A stretch of DNA of 44,288 nt from Oscillospiraceae bacterium (GCA_902774035.1 CACYHA010000017.1:1-44288), one strand, 5' to 3'; numbered from the stretch's first letter, positions 1 to 8,930 are shown. The notes: generated by a model not told the origin, from the sequence alone. Numbers and translations: made by a program.

Positions 1-178
1 AGAGCTTAATCGCTCAATTTCGATACTGACGTATCATTTCTTCTTCCACTGATTTCTCAGCTTCCGAAATTACTGTGTAAGAGTACTTCTTACTTCAAAT
101 AAATCTCGGGTTCCTTTTCATCGTTGTTTAATTTTCAAGGTTCATGTGCTGTCGGGGATCTCGCGAGACAGCTTTGTT
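1..178 (-). other. rRNA operon leader (16S gene lies left of the window)
   Basis: Read on the minus strand, this stretch follows a strong promoter and contains GAACCTTGAAAATTAAACAA (about 127-146), very like the boxA/antitermination segment of Bacillus and Clostridium rRNA leaders. It also has an inverted repeat, CTGTC at one end and GACAG at the other (149-171). No mature 16S sequence is in the window, so the assignment rests on promoter strength, boxA similarity and the absence of an ORF. Confidence 0.7.
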
Positions 179-240
179 ATTCTATCACAACGAAAATCGT
201 TTGTCAAGAGTTTTTTTCAACTTTTTTTATTTTTTTGAAA
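179..240 (-). promoter_or_regulatory. Strong rRNA-type promoter with AT-rich UP element
   Basis: On the minus strand a perfect -35 TTGACA (202-207) and a -10 TAGAAT (179-184) are separated by 17 bp. The 33 bp upstream (208-240) are almost pure A/T, as in UP elements of rrn promoters. Transcription would start near 172 and run left out of the window. Confidence 0.8.
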
Positions 241-246
241 AGAGTT

Positions 247-1206
247 TTATTCCGCTGTTTGAAGGGCGCGAACGCCCTCATTTTGAATGTTCAGCGCTTC
301 CCGCTGCGCTGTGAACTGCGGCGCCGCAGCGGCATATTCCGCGAGATCCATCGCCGAAACATTGCTTGTGATATTGCGGAACAAAAGCGTCAGCCGTGTC
401 GGCATCGTGCTTTCGGAAACGCCGCAGAACAGACCGCTCGCAAAATAGGAGAGCAGCTCCGTGACCTTTGCGTCGCTGCCGCGATACAGAGCGTCGCACT
501 GATACTCCATGTATTTGCACAGCAGATCCGCCGTAAGGGTCTGCTCGCCCTTTTCTATATTATATGTGATCCCGTCCTTCTCATATTCGACGTCCTCTTC
601 GATCTCCAGCACGTGCTCGCCGAACATCCGCGCGATCTGCTGCAAAGCGCCGTCGGTCACGATCAGGTAGCGGTCGATCCCGGTCCCGGTGGCCTGCGCG
701 ACCGCCCAGGTCAGTTCGCTCTCGCCGCCGACCGCATAGTGGCGCTGGATGCTGGACTCGGTGTTGTTCACAAGCACCTGGGTGTGCGGCGGAACATAGA
801 ACACCGAAAGCTCCCCGGAAGCGCTGTCGGCCTGCAGAACCGCAAGCATACGAAGTTCGCGGGTTTCTCCGGAGGTCAGGGCAAGCAGGAAATTGCCCCG
901 CAGCGTGACCGGCGCCGCCGTCGGCGCTTGCGTGGTTTCCGAAACCGAGGTGTCCTCCTGCGTCGCCGTCTTGCCGTGCTCGCGCAGAACGATCAGCGTT
1001 GAGACCAGGAGAAGCAGAACCACCAAGCCGATAAACAGCGGGATCACGATCCGCCGGTTCAGGAACCGCGCTTCGACCCGGCGGGCCAGCATTTCGGTTT
1101 CCAGTTGTTTTTCTTCATCCTGCGTGAAAGCGGAGACCTTCTGATAAAGCTCCTCCACCTTTTTCAGTTTTTTATCGAAAGAGGGACGTTTCAAGGCGTT
1201 CACCAT
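247..1206 (-). CDS. LytR-CpsA-Psr-like membrane protein (degenerate)
   Basis: Predicted 319-residue protein with a charged cytoplasmic N-terminus (residues 1-52), one membrane helix (about 53-75), a short Thr/Ala-rich linker and an extracellular domain. The outer domain resembles the LytR-CpsA-Psr fold, whose members attach glycopolymers to peptidoglycan: note the GIDRYLIVTDGALQQIARM segment. The usual Arg and Asp residues that hold the polyprenyl pyrophosphate are not evident, so it may be non-catalytic. The frame stays open upstream to 1479, but the predicted promoter lies at 1316-1344 inside that extension, so translation must begin further in. The ATG at 1206 is the first available start but has no clear Shine-Dalgarno site; the adjacent GTG is an alternative. 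The rRNA promoter begins just past its stop codon. Confidence 0.6.
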   Translation of the reverse strand: MVNALKRPSFDKKLKKVEELYQKVSAFTQDEEKQLETEMLARRVEARFLNRRIVIPLFIGLVVLLLLVSTLIVLREHGKTATQEDTSVSETTQAPTAAPVTLRGNFLLALTSGETRELRMLAVLQADSASGELSVFYVPPHTQVLVNNTESSIQRHYAVGGESELTWAVAQATGTGIDRYLIVTDGALQQIARMFGEHVLEIEEDVEYEKDGITYNIEKGEQTLTADLLCKYMEYQCDALYRGSDAKVTELLSYFASGLFCGVSESTMPTRLTLLFRNITSNVSAMDLAEYAAAAPQFTAQREALNIQNEGVRALQTAE

Positions 1207-1223
1207 CCGTGTTGAAAAATACG

Positions 1224-1309
1224 TATCCGGCAGCCGGTGCTTCACGCTTGCGCAAATCCCGGCGGCAGCTTTGCACGCCAACCTTCGCTCGCGGAACGAT
1301 CGTCGGATA
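1224..1309 (-). promoter_or_regulatory. Possible structured 5' leader of the LytR-like gene
   Basis: The predicted transcript starts near 1309 and begins with TATCCG, which pairs with CGGATA at 1224-1229, enclosing about 74 nt. Inside, CGTTC-CGC-GAGCG can form a hairpin and two CCGG segments can pair. The start codon follows 18 nt after the closing stem. I could not match it to a known riboswitch consensus. Confidence 0.3.
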
Positions 1310-1315
1310 TTTTGC

Positions 1316-1344
1316 ATTTTAGCACAGTTTCCGTTTGCTGTCAA
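1316..1344 (-). promoter_or_regulatory. Promoter of the LytR-like gene
   Basis: Minus strand: -35 TTGACA (1339-1344), 17 bp spacer, -10 TAAAAT (1316-1321), with TGC just before the -10 (extended -10). Its position rules out a translation start further upstream. Confidence 0.75.
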
Positions 1345-1503
1345 CGCGCGGTTTTGCGCGCTGGCGCGCCGAAAAATCGGGCGGCGCAGATGTTCCGACG
1401 CAAAACGCGCGATTTTTGCAAACGGATTTTCCGAAAAACGGGTATTTTTGCACAAATTCCGCGCTTTGTTTTTATTCAAGTTCTAACAAAACAACGAAAA
1501 CGC

Positions 1504-1532
1504 TTGTGTTTTTTTGACATCGGTGGTATGAT
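1504..1532 (+). promoter_or_regulatory. Candidate promoter of the glycogen operon
   Basis: Extended -10 TGG-TATGAT (1524-1532) with a weak -35 TTGTGT 17 bp upstream (1504-1509). A separate TTGACA at 1514-1519 has no good -10 at normal spacing. Start of transcription near 1539 leaves a 25-nt leader before glgB. Confidence 0.55.
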
Positions 1533-1563
1533 GTTGTAAATGAGAAAAAAGGATGGTGGAACT

Positions 1564-3513
1564 ATGACGAGTGCAAGGCCCGAACGTGACGATTTCGCGC
1601 TGTATTACTTTCATCAGGGGAAAAGCAACCGCGCGTACACGTACCTCGGCGCGCACCGGACACAGCCGGATGCAGTGACCTTCCGCGTCTGGGCGCCGCA
1701 TGCAAAAGAGATCAGCGTGACCGGCGATTTCAACGGCTGGCGCGCGGGGGAAGCCCGCATGGAACGCATCTCCGACAGCGACGTTTGGGAAGTGACCGTG
1801 AACGGCGTGCAGGTCTATGACAATTACAAGTATCATATTATTTGCGCAGACGGCAGTGTCAGAGACAAAAGCGACCCCTTTGCCTTCCATTGCGAGACCC
1901 GTCCCGGCACGGCGACAAAATACTACGAGCTGGACGGCTATAAATGGAAAGACAGAAAATGGCAGACCCTGAAGAAGGAGATCGACCCCTACGCCTCGCC
2001 GATGAACATCTACGAGGTGCACGCCGGCTCCTGGCGCCGCCACCCGGACGGCAGCTTTCTGTCCTACCGCGATCTGGCGAACGAGCTGATCCCCTATGTC
2101 AAGGATATGGGCTACACCCATATCGAGCTGATGCCGCTCTCGGAATTCCCCTTCGACGGCTCCTGGGGCTATCAGGTCACCGGCTATTTTGCCGTCACTT
2201 CGCGTTACGGCACGCCGCACGACTTTATGGCCTTTGTGGATGAATGCCATCAGAACGGGATCGGCGTCATTATGGACTGGGTGCCGGCCCACTTCCCGAA
2301 GGACGCCCACGGCCTCGCCGATTTTGACGGCGCACCCTGCTTCGAGTATGCCGACGACCGCAAAGGCGAACACAAGGACTGGGGCACAAAGGTCTTTGAC
2401 TTCGGACGCAACGAGGTCATCTCCTTCCTCATCAGCTCGGCGACGTTCTGGCTCGATCAGTATCACATCGACGGCCTGCGCGTGGACGCCGTGGCCTCGA
2501 TGCTCTATCTCGATTACGGCAGAAAAGACGGCGAATGGGTCGCCAACAAATACGGCAGCAACGAGAATCTGGAGGCCGTGGCCTTTTTGCAGACGCTCAA
2601 CCAGTTGATCTTCCGCGACTACCCCGGCGTGCTGATGATCGCCGAGGAGAGCACCGCTTGGCCGAACGTTTCCAAGCCCACCGATTTCGGCCGCGAAAAC
2701 GGCTTCGGCGGTCTGGGCTTCAACTTCAAATGGAACATGGGCTGGATGAACGACGCGCTGAAGTATTTCTCACTGGATGGCCTGTCGCGCAAATACAACC
2801 ACAACCTGCTGACCTTCTCGTTCTTCTATGCGTTTTCCGAAAACTTCGTGCTGCCCATCTCCCATGACGAGGTTGTCCACGGCAAATGCTCCCTGATCGG
2901 CAAGATGCCCGGCGACTACGAGGAAAAATTCGCCGGTGTGCGCTCCTTCCTCGGCTATATGATGGCGCACCCGGGCAAGAAGCTGACCTTCATGGGGCAG
3001 GAGTTCGGCCAGTTTATCGAATGGAAATACGACGCAGGTCTGGACTGGCTGCTGCTGGATTACGAAAAGCACCGCCAGCTTCAAAACTACACACGCACGC
3101 TCAATCGCCTGTATAAAAAAGTCCCCGCCCTCTGGGAGATCGACTACCGCTGGGAAGGCTTCGCCTGGTGTGTCAGCGATGACAAGGACAATTCCGTCAT
3201 CGCCTTCCGCCGGATGGACAAAAACGGCGACGAGCTGGTCTGCGTGTGCAACTTCACCGTGGTGGACCGCGAGAACTACAGCTTCGGCGTAAAGAAGGAC
3301 GGCGTGTATCAGGTCATCCTGAATTCCGATTCCGCCGAGTTCGGCGGCCGCGACCGCGGCACAAAAACGCAGGTCTCGTCAAAACCGGTTCCGATGCACG
3401 GCTATGAGAATTCCATCACCGTGTCGCTGCCGGGTCTTTCCACGCTGTACCTGCGCTGCAAAAGTAAACCCGCGCGCAAGCGCTCAGGAAAAGGTACCAA
3501 AAACGAAACATAA
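1564..3513 (+). CDS. glgB: 1,4-alpha-glucan branching enzyme GlgB
   Basis: GlgB cuts an alpha-1,4 glucan chain and rejoins it through alpha-1,6 links, branching glycogen. The 649-residue protein has an N-terminal CBM48-type domain (about residues 30-115, [21 protein letters not shown]) followed by a GH13 barrel and a C-terminal beta domain. Catalytic regions are intact: DWVPAHF (region I), [10 protein letters not shown] with nucleophile Asp308, MIAEEST with acid Glu361, and SHDEVVHGK with Asp435. The ATG at 1564 is chosen because a purine-rich GGATGGTGGA lies 3-12 bases upstream; an in-frame ATG at 1540 would sit on the predicted transcription start. It is first in a glgB-C-D-A operon; glgC follows after 28 bp. 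Confidence 0.95.
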   Translation: MTSARPERDDFALYYFHQGKSNRAYTYLGAHRTQPDAVTFRVWAPHAKEISVTGDFNGWRAGEARMERISDSDVWEVTVNGVQVYDNYKYHIICADGSVRDKSDPFAFHCETRPGTATKYYELDGYKWKDRKWQTLKKEIDPYASPMNIYEVHAGSWRRHPDGSFLSYRDLANELIPYVKDMGYTHIELMPLSEFPFDGSWGYQVTGYFAVTSRYGTPHDFMAFVDECHQNGIGVIMDWVPAHFPKDAHGLADFDGAPCFEYADDRKGEHKDWGTKVFDFGRNEVISFLISSATFWLDQYHIDGLRVDAVASMLYLDYGRKDGEWVANKYGSNENLEAVAFLQTLNQLIFRDYPGVLMIAEESTAWPNVSKPTDFGRENGFGGLGFNFKWNMGWMNDALKYFSLDGLSRKYNHNLLTFSFFYAFSENFVLPISHDEVVHGKCSLIGKMPGDYEEKFAGVRSFLGYMMAHPGKKLTFMGQEFGQFIEWKYDAGLDWLLLDYEKHRQLQNYTRTLNRLYKKVPALWEIDYRWEGFAWCVSDDKDNSVIAFRRMDKNGDELVCVCNFTVVDRENYSFGVKKDGVYQVILNSDSAEFGGRDRGTKTQVSSKPVPMHGYENSITVSLPGLSTLYLRCKSKPARKRSGKGTKNET

Positions 3514-3541
3514 AAATCACAAAAATGGAGGCAATCAGACC

Positions 3542-4759
3542 ATGACGAAGAAAACCGAATGTCTTGCGATGCTGCTTGCGGGCGGTCAGGGAAGCCGTCT
3601 GGGCATTCTCACCAAGCACATCGCAAAACCCGCCGTACCCTACGGCGGAAAGTATCGCATCATCGACTTCCCGCTGTCCAACTGCATCAACTCCGGCATC
3701 GACTGCGTCGGTGTGCTGACGCAGTATCAGCCGCTTGAGCTGAACGACTATATCGGAAACGGCGCCGCGTGGGATCTTGACCGCGCAGGCGGCGGCGTCC
3801 ATGTGCTCTCCCCCTATCAGCAGATCAAGGGCACCGAATGGTACAAGGGCACCGCGAACGCGATCTATCAGAACATCCACTTCATCGACCGCTACAACCC
3901 GGAGTATGTCGCAGTCCTCTCCGGCGACCACATCTATAAGATGGACTACGCGAAGATGCTGGCCTATCACAAAGAGAAGGACGCGGCCTGCACCATCGCC
4001 ATGCTGGAAGTGCCCTGGGAGGAAGCCTCGCGCTTCGGCCTGATGTTCGTGAACGACGACGGCTCGATCAGCGAGTTCGAGGAAAAACCGAAGAATCCGC
4101 GCTCCAACAAGGCGTCCATGGGCGTTTACATCTTCACATGGAAGAAGCTGCGCCAGTATCTGATCGACGACGAGAACAACCCGGATTCCGGCAACGACTT
4201 CGGCCACGACGTGATTCCGGCCATGCATTCTGCCGGCGAGCGCCTGTTCGCCTATCAGTTTGACGGCTACTGGAAGGACGTCGGCACGATCGACTCCCTT
4301 TGGGAAGCGAACCTCGATCTGCTGAATCCGAAGGTCGACCTTGACCTTTCCGACGATTCCTGGAAGATCTATTCCAAGAGTCCGGCCGCGCCGCCGCACT
4401 TCATCGCCGCGGGCGCGAACGTGGAAAACTCCATGATCTCTGAAGGCTGCTGCATCGGCGGCGACGTGGACTACTCCGTGCTGTTCTCCGGCGTCACGGT
4501 GGAACCCGGCGCAAAGGTGCGCTACGCCATCGTCATGCCCGGCACGGTCATCAAGGCCGGCGCCGTCGTGGAATACGCCATCGTTGCGGAAAACACCGTG
4601 ATCGAGGAAGGCGCCCATGTGGGCAACAGCCCCGAGGAACTGAAAGACCATCTGGACGACTGGGGCATCGCCGTCGTCGGCGAAAAGATCACCGTCGGCA
4701 AAAACGCCGTCGTCGCCGCAAAGCAGATGATCGACACAGATGTGAAGGAGGAAGCATAA
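3542..4759 (+). CDS. glgC: Glucose-1-phosphate adenylyltransferase GlgC
   Basis: Makes ADP-glucose from glucose-1-phosphate and ATP, the committed step of bacterial glycogen synthesis. The 405-residue protein has the full nucleotidyltransferase signature [20 protein letters not shown] near the N-terminus, then [21 protein letters not shown], the [11 protein letters not shown] metal/sugar site and EFEEKP. Its C-terminal third is a left-handed beta-helix (hexapeptide-type repeats such as [14 protein letters not shown]). The start at 3542 follows GGAGG at 3527-3531; the frame is open back to 3404, but that part overlaps glgB and is not used. Its stop codon overlaps the glgD start by one base (TAATG), so the two are translationally coupled. 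Confidence 0.96.
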   Translation: MTKKTECLAMLLAGGQGSRLGILTKHIAKPAVPYGGKYRIIDFPLSNCINSGIDCVGVLTQYQPLELNDYIGNGAAWDLDRAGGGVHVLSPYQQIKGTEWYKGTANAIYQNIHFIDRYNPEYVAVLSGDHIYKMDYAKMLAYHKEKDAACTIAMLEVPWEEASRFGLMFVNDDGSISEFEEKPKNPRSNKASMGVYIFTWKKLRQYLIDDENNPDSGNDFGHDVIPAMHSAGERLFAYQFDGYWKDVGTIDSLWEANLDLLNPKVDLDLSDDSWKIYSKSPAAPPHFIAAGANVENSMISEGCCIGGDVDYSVLFSGVTVEPGAKVRYAIVMPGTVIKAGAVVEYAIVAENTVIEEGAHVGNSPEELKDHLDDWGIAVVGEKITVGKNAVVAAKQMIDTDVKEEA

Positions 4760-5871
4760 TGAGAGCATCGAATGTTTTGGGAATCATTTATTCCAGCATC
4801 TATGACGAATCGCTGCCGGAGCTGACGCATGTACGCACCATGGGCTCCGTGCCCTTTGCCGGCCGCTACCGTCTGATCGATTTTCCGCTGTCGGGTATGG
4901 TGAACTGCGGCATCACCGCCGTGGGCGTCAACACCAAGAGCAACTACCGCTCGCTGATGGATCACCTCGGCTCCGGCAAGCCCTGGGACCTTTCGCGCAA
5001 GAACGACGGTCTGACGATCCTGCCGCCCTTTGACCTTGCAGGCAACGGCGGCATCTACCGCAACCGCATCGAAGCGCTGCAGAGCATGATGAACTACTTC
5101 TCCCATGTCAGCAAGGAATACGTTCTGTTCTGCGATTCCAACGTGGTCTGCAACATCGACTACGAGGCTTTCATCGACAGCCACATCAAATCCGGCGCGG
5201 ACATCACCATCGCCTACAAGTTCGGCAAAAAACCGAAGCTGCAAAACCTCATGACCCTCATTCTGGACGGCGACAAGGTCACAAAAGCGCTCACCAACGA
5301 CAACGACGGCGCAGAAAAGAACTATTCGCTGAACATCGTCGTGATGAAAAAGCAGCTTTTGGAGCGTCTGGTCAGCGCAGCCGTCGCCACGGGCGCGGAC
5401 TCCTTCGGCCGCGACATCATCAACGCCCACTGCGACACGCTGGACATCCGCGGCTACGCGGTCGACGATTTCGCCTACATCATCGACTCCATGCAGACCT
5501 ATTACGACGTGAGCATGAAGCTCGTTTCCGGCGACTATCAGAAGCTGTTCAAAAAGGATCTGCCGATCTACACCAAGGTGCGCGACGACATGCCCGCCAT
5601 CTACGGCATCGCCTCCAAAGCGAGCAACTCCCTGATCGCCGACGGCTGCATCATCAAGGGCACCGTGGAAAACTCCATCCTCTTCCGCGGCGCACAGGTC
5701 GCCGAGGGCGCGGTGGTCAAAAACTCCGTCGTCATGCAGGACAGCTATATCAGTGAAGGCGCGTCCGTCAACTGCGCCGTGCTCGACAAGAACGTCGTCA
5801 TCAAGCCGGGCAAAGCCCTTTCCGGCGCCGACACCTGCCCGCTCTACGTTGCAAAAGACAGCATTGTGTGA
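4759..5871 (+). CDS. glgD: GlgD, GlgC-like ADP-glucose pyrophosphorylase subunit
   Basis: A 370-residue paralogue of GlgC found in Firmicutes, where it is known to associate with GlgC and raise its activity. The sequence explains why it is not thought to be catalytic alone: the GGxGxRL loop that binds ATP is absent (the N-terminus reads [20 protein letters not shown]), while RYRLIDFPLSG and the C-terminal beta-helix remain. AAGGAGG just before the start and the one-base overlap with glgC indicate coupled translation, fitting a 1:1 complex. A GTGATGC-TGC-GCATCAC hairpin (5868-5884) spans its stop codon. Confidence 0.93.
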   Translation: MRASNVLGIIYSSIYDESLPELTHVRTMGSVPFAGRYRLIDFPLSGMVNCGITAVGVNTKSNYRSLMDHLGSGKPWDLSRKNDGLTILPPFDLAGNGGIYRNRIEALQSMMNYFSHVSKEYVLFCDSNVVCNIDYEAFIDSHIKSGADITIAYKFGKKPKLQNLMTLILDGDKVTKALTNDNDGAEKNYSLNIVVMKKQLLERLVSAAVATGADSFGRDIINAHCDTLDIRGYAVDDFAYIIDSMQTYYDVSMKLVSGDYQKLFKKDLPIYTKVRDDMPAIYGIASKASNSLIADGCIIKGTVENSILFRGAQVAEGAVVKNSVVMQDSYISEGASVNCAVLDKNVVIKPGKALSGADTCPLYVAKDSIV

Positions 5872-6085
5872 TGCTGCGCATCACAATTCGCAATTAAGCA
5901 TTCGCAATTCGCAATGATCGGTGTGGAAAAATGCGGCGCGGCGCAAGAAAATGCCCTCCAAAAAAAGCACGAAGCGCCGTGATTTCGCGTTTTCGACCAT
6001 TCCGTTTGGTACATCGCCGCAGACGGCGCCCCACTCATTGCGCATTGCGCATTACAAATTGAAAATTCCGAAAGGACTGTTTCCC
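5872..6085 (+). repeat. glgD-glgA spacer with short AATTCGC / TTGCGCA motif repeats
   Basis: The 214-bp spacer holds tandem variants of CAATTCGCAATT / CATTCGCAATTCGCAAT (about 5884-5914) and CATTGCGCATTGCGCATT (about 6035-6055). Similar short AT/GC motif arrays sit in other gaps of this window. No convincing promoter for glgA was found here, so read-through from glgB is assumed. Confidence 0.5.
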
Positions 6086-7513
6086 ATGAAAGTATTATTT
6101 GTTGCCAGCGAAGCGCAGCCCTTTATGGCCAGCGGCGGCCTTGCCGACGTTGCCGGCGCGCTCTCGCAGGCTTTGCGCCAGCGTCTGATCGGCTGCCGTG
6201 TGGTCATGCCGATGTATGACACCATCCCCCAGGAATACAAGGACAAGATGACCTTCCTCACCAGCATCTCCGTGCCGGTGGCGTGGCGGCGCCAGTACTG
6301 CGGCATCTTCCAGGCCAAGGTGGGCGGCGTGATCTACTATTTCCTTGACAACCAGTACTATTTCAAACGCGATTCGATCTACGGCCACTACGACGACGCG
6401 GAGCGCTTCACCTTCTTTGCCCGCGCCGTGCTGGAGATTTTGCCGCACATCGACTTCAAACCCGACATCATCCATTGCAACGACTGGCAGTCCGCTCTGA
6501 CCCCGGTGTTCTATAAGACGATGTATTCGCAGGATCCGTGGTACGCGGGCATCAAGACCGTGTTCACGATCCACAACATCCAGTATCAGGGCACCTACGG
6601 CATGGATCTCATCGGCGACGTGATCGGCCTCAAGCCCGAAGACGCCTATCTGCTGGAATATGACGGCGACGCGAACTTCATGAAGGGCGCGATCGAATGC
6701 GCCGACAGGATCACCACCGTTTCTCCCTCCTACGCCAACGAGATCCTCGACCCGTGGTACAGCCACGGCCTCGACGGCATCCTGCGCGAGCGGCAGGGCA
6801 AACTGACCGGCATCCTCAACGGCATTGCGACCGACACGAACAACCCCGAAACCGACCCGAACCTCGCGATGCACTACAACGCCGAAAATGTCAAGGAGGG
6901 CAAGGCCGCCAACAAAGCCGCCCTGCAGGAAAACATGGGCCTGCCTCAGCGCCCCGACGTCCCCGTCGTCGGCATCGTTTCGCGTCTGGTCTCCCACAAG
7001 GGGCTTGACCTCATCAAGGCGATTTTCGACGAATTCCTTGCGAACAACGACGTGCAGGTGGTCGTGGTCGGCTCCGGCGACTGGCAGTATGAGAACTACT
7101 TCCGCGAGCTGTCCAACCGCTTCCCCGAAAAGGTCGCGGTGCGCATCGGCTTTGTCCCCTCCCTCGCCAAGAAGATCTACGCCGGCGCGGATCTCTTCCT
7201 GATGCCCTCCAAGAGCGAGCCCTGCGGCCTTTCGCAGATGGTCGCCCTGCGCTACGGCACCGTGCCCATCGTGCGCGAGACCGGCGGTCTGCGCGATTCC
7301 ATCACCGACAGCGGCGACGGCCAGGGCAACGGCTTCACCTTCAAGACCTACAACGCCCATGACATGCTCGGTGCGCTGCAGCGTGCCCTCGGCGCGTACT
7401 ACAACCGCGACTACTGGGATACGCTGGTCGTGCGCGCGATCAACTGCGACTTCAGTTGGGGCAAGAGCGCGAACGCCTACATTAAATTGTATAAGGAATT
7501 GCTGGCGGAGTGA
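6086..7513 (+). CDS. glgA: Glycogen synthase GlgA (ADP-glucose, GT5)
   Basis: Transfers glucose from ADP-glucose to the non-reducing end of the growing glucan. The 475-residue protein has both GT-B Rossmann domains. Recognisable motifs: SGGLADVAGAL at the N-terminus, DIIHCNDWQSALTP, TIHNIQYQG, VSRLVSHKGLDLI and the EPCGLSQMVALRYGTVPIVRETGG donor-site block. Residue 15 is Ala (MASGGL) where the E. coli enzyme has the ADP-glucose-contacting Lys of KTGGL. The start at 6086 follows GAAAGG; the upstream frame (from 5921) is repeat-rich spacer and is rejected. It is last in the operon, followed by two terminator hairpins. Confidence 0.94.
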   Translation: MKVLFVASEAQPFMASGGLADVAGALSQALRQRLIGCRVVMPMYDTIPQEYKDKMTFLTSISVPVAWRRQYCGIFQAKVGGVIYYFLDNQYYFKRDSIYGHYDDAERFTFFARAVLEILPHIDFKPDIIHCNDWQSALTPVFYKTMYSQDPWYAGIKTVFTIHNIQYQGTYGMDLIGDVIGLKPEDAYLLEYDGDANFMKGAIECADRITTVSPSYANEILDPWYSHGLDGILRERQGKLTGILNGIATDTNNPETDPNLAMHYNAENVKEGKAANKAALQENMGLPQRPDVPVVGIVSRLVSHKGLDLIKAIFDEFLANNDVQVVVVGSGDWQYENYFRELSNRFPEKVAVRIGFVPSLAKKIYAGADLFLMPSKSEPCGLSQMVALRYGTVPIVRETGGLRDSITDSGDGQGNGFTFKTYNAHDMLGALQRALGAYYNRDYWDTLVVRAINCDFSWGKSANAYIKLYKELLAE

Positions 7514-7569
7514 GCGCACAGTGGACAGTGGTCAGTGAACAGTGGTCAGTGAACAGTGAACAGAAATTG

Positions 7570-7607
7570 CCCGCCGTGGGATTGAAGTCCTGCGGCGGGA
7601 TTGTTTT
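7570..7607 (+). terminator. Terminator of the glycogen operon
   Basis: CCCGCCG (7570-7576) pairs with CGGCGGG (7593-7599), followed by ATTGTTTT. The loop sequence is nearly the same as in the hairpin at 26972-27008. Confidence 0.7.
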
Positions 7608-7620
7608 ATCCGAAACTCGT

Positions 7621-7649
7621 AGGGGCGGTCATTGGCCGCCCGGTTTTTT
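7621..7649 (+). terminator. Second terminator hairpin, AGGGGCGG family
   Basis: AGGGGCGGTC-ATT-GGCCGCCC forms a strong hairpin followed by six T (7644-7649). A near-identical hairpin occurs at 28077-28099. Confidence 0.7.
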
Positions 7650-7725
7650 GTGCGGAAGCGCTTGCTTTTTTGCAGAGTGTGGTAAGTTTTGTCGGGCGAT
7701 AATATCTCCCCTGTGAATGGGATGC

Positions 7726-7757
7726 AAAACCCCGCCGGGAACACATCCTCGGCGGGG
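7726..7757 (-). terminator. Terminator of the chrA pair
   Basis: On the minus strand CCCCGCCG and CGGCGGGG (7730-7757) form a hairpin followed by TTTTGC. It lies 17 bp past the ChrA stop codon. Confidence 0.7.
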
Positions 7758-7773
7758 CGATTCTGTTCACTGT

Positions 7774-8355
7774 TCACTGTCCGCTGACAAGATGAAACGC
7801 GATCCCGGCCGCTGCGCCGAGGGCGATGAAGACGATCGGGTGCACCTTTTTGAACACGCGCAGACCGACGAAGATCACGGCAGCGAGGGCCAGCGCCCAG
7901 TAGTTGACCGCGGCAAAGAAATTGCCGGTCGCGGAAAACACGTCGGTTTTGAACAGCGCGAGCTGCGCCACGGAAAGGCACGACACGGCGATCAGACCGG
8001 TCGAGGCCGCGCGCAGACCGTAAAAGGCGTAGTCCACATATTTGTTGCTGCGGAATTTCGCCAGCACGCGGGAGATGAGCACGATGATGACGAGGGCGGG
8101 CGCGATCTCGCCGAGGACGGCAACGATCGAACCGGGGATACCGGCGGTCGTGTAGCCCACATAGGTTGCCATGTTGATGCCCATGGGCCCGGGGGTCGAT
8201 TCCGAGACCGCCACGAGATCCGAAAGCTGGGTCGGCGTGAACCACTGCGTTTTTTCGCCCATCTCGCGCAGGAAAGGCAGGGTCGCAAGTCCCCCGCCGA
8301 CGGAGAACAGACCGACATAAAAGAACCGCAGATACAATTCAAGCAGAAGGGGCAT
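7774..8355 (-). CDS. Chromate transporter half, ChrA family (second subunit)
   Basis: A 193-residue membrane protein of the short-chain ChrA family; such proteins usually occur as adjacent pairs that together equal one full-length chromate/sulfate transporter. Visible signatures are FYVGLFSVGGGLATLPFL near the N-terminus and ESTPGPMGINMATYVGY, with about five to six hydrophobic segments. It overlaps the upstream half by 17 bp, indicating translational coupling. Its last codons and stop lie inside the repeat element to the left. The real substrate is uncertain: many ChrA homologues in gut anaerobes have not been tested. Confidence 0.88.
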   Translation of the reverse strand: MPLLLELYLRFFYVGLFSVGGGLATLPFLREMGEKTQWFTPTQLSDLVAVSESTPGPMGINMATYVGYTTAGIPGSIVAVLGEIAPALVIIVLISRVLAKFRSNKYVDYAFYGLRAASTGLIAVSCLSVAQLALFKTDVFSATGNFFAAVNYWALALAAVIFVGLRVFKKVHPIVFIALGAAAGIAFHLVSGQ

Positions 8356-8887
8356 GTTGTTTGCCTCCCTTCAGCAGAATTCCGAGCACACCGGCGACCA
8401 GCACAAAGACCGCCGGGGAAATGCTTGTGAAAAGCGAGAGCGCAGCCACGGCGAGGAAGATCAACACCGTGAACACGTCGGTGAGCGACTTTTTGCCGAT
8501 CTTCAGCACAGCGTCCAGCACCAGCGCTGCCACCGCCGGGCGGATTCCGCTGAAGGCCCACTGCACGGCGGGCACGTCCTGAAAGTTCTGAATACATACG
8601 GCAATGAGGGTGATGATGATCACCGACGGCGTCACCACGCCGAGCGTTGCGAAAATGCCGCCGATCACGCCCTTGCGCTTGGTGCCGATAAAGGTCGCCA
8701 CGTTGACGGCGATGATGCCCGGCGTACACTGGCCGATGGCGTAATAGTCGATCAGCTCGTTTTCCGTGGCCCAGCCGTGATGTTCCACAATTTCACGCTG
8801 CATCATCGGCAGCATGGCAAGCCCGCCGCCGAAGGTGAACCCGCCGATTTTTGCAAAGGCGAGGAAGAGACGGAAAAGTTCGGTCAT
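8339..8887 (-). CDS. Chromate transporter half, ChrA family (first subunit)
   Basis: A 182-residue ChrA-family half protein with FAKIGGFTFGGGLAMLPMM and GQCTPGIIAVNVATFIGTK, matching the partner's two signatures in the same order. About five membrane segments follow. The start at 8887 has AAAGGAC upstream. No strong promoter is visible between it and the terminator at 8931-8967, so its transcription start is unclear; leakage through that terminator is possible. Confidence 0.88.
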   Translation of the reverse strand: MTELFRLFLAFAKIGGFTFGGGLAMLPMMQREIVEHHGWATENELIDYYAIGQCTPGIIAVNVATFIGTKRKGVIGGIFATLGVVTPSVIIITLIAVCIQNFQDVPAVQWAFSGIRPAVAALVLDAVLKIGKKSLTDVFTVLIFLAVAALSLFTSISPAVFVLVAGVLGILLKGGKQHAPSA

Positions 8888-8930
8888 GGGAAAGTCCTTT
8901 CAAAAAGAATAAAAGATGGAGAATAAAGAG

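Larger units (their letters stand above)
7518..7790 (+). repeat. Interspersed repeat element between glgA and chrA
   Basis: The convergent spacer starts with tandem CAGTGGA/CAGTGAA heptamers (7519-7562) and ends with the inverted form TTCACTGTTCACTGTCC (7765-7782). Three hairpins lie between them. The right end supplies the stop codon of the ChrA gene on the minus strand. The same architecture recurs near 18.5, 27.0 and 28.1 kb. Confidence 0.6.

Noticed and set aside
1224-1309. Cyclic-di-GMP-I riboswitch
   Set aside because: A GCAAAGC segment is reminiscent of it, but the first GCAAAC segment and the closing GGGTTACCG-like element are missing.
1207-1479. N-terminal extension of the LytR-like protein to 1479
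   Set aside because: It would be Arg-rich and contains the predicted promoter (1316-1344), so it cannot be translated from that transcript.
1514-1519. TTGACA as the -35 of the glgB promoter
   Set aside because: No acceptable -10 lies 16-18 bp downstream; the extended -10 at 1524-1532 is a better fit.
8339-8887. Frameshifted single chrA gene
   Set aside because: Each half has its own complete N-terminal signature and a ribosome binding site, and paired short ChrA genes are a known arrangement.
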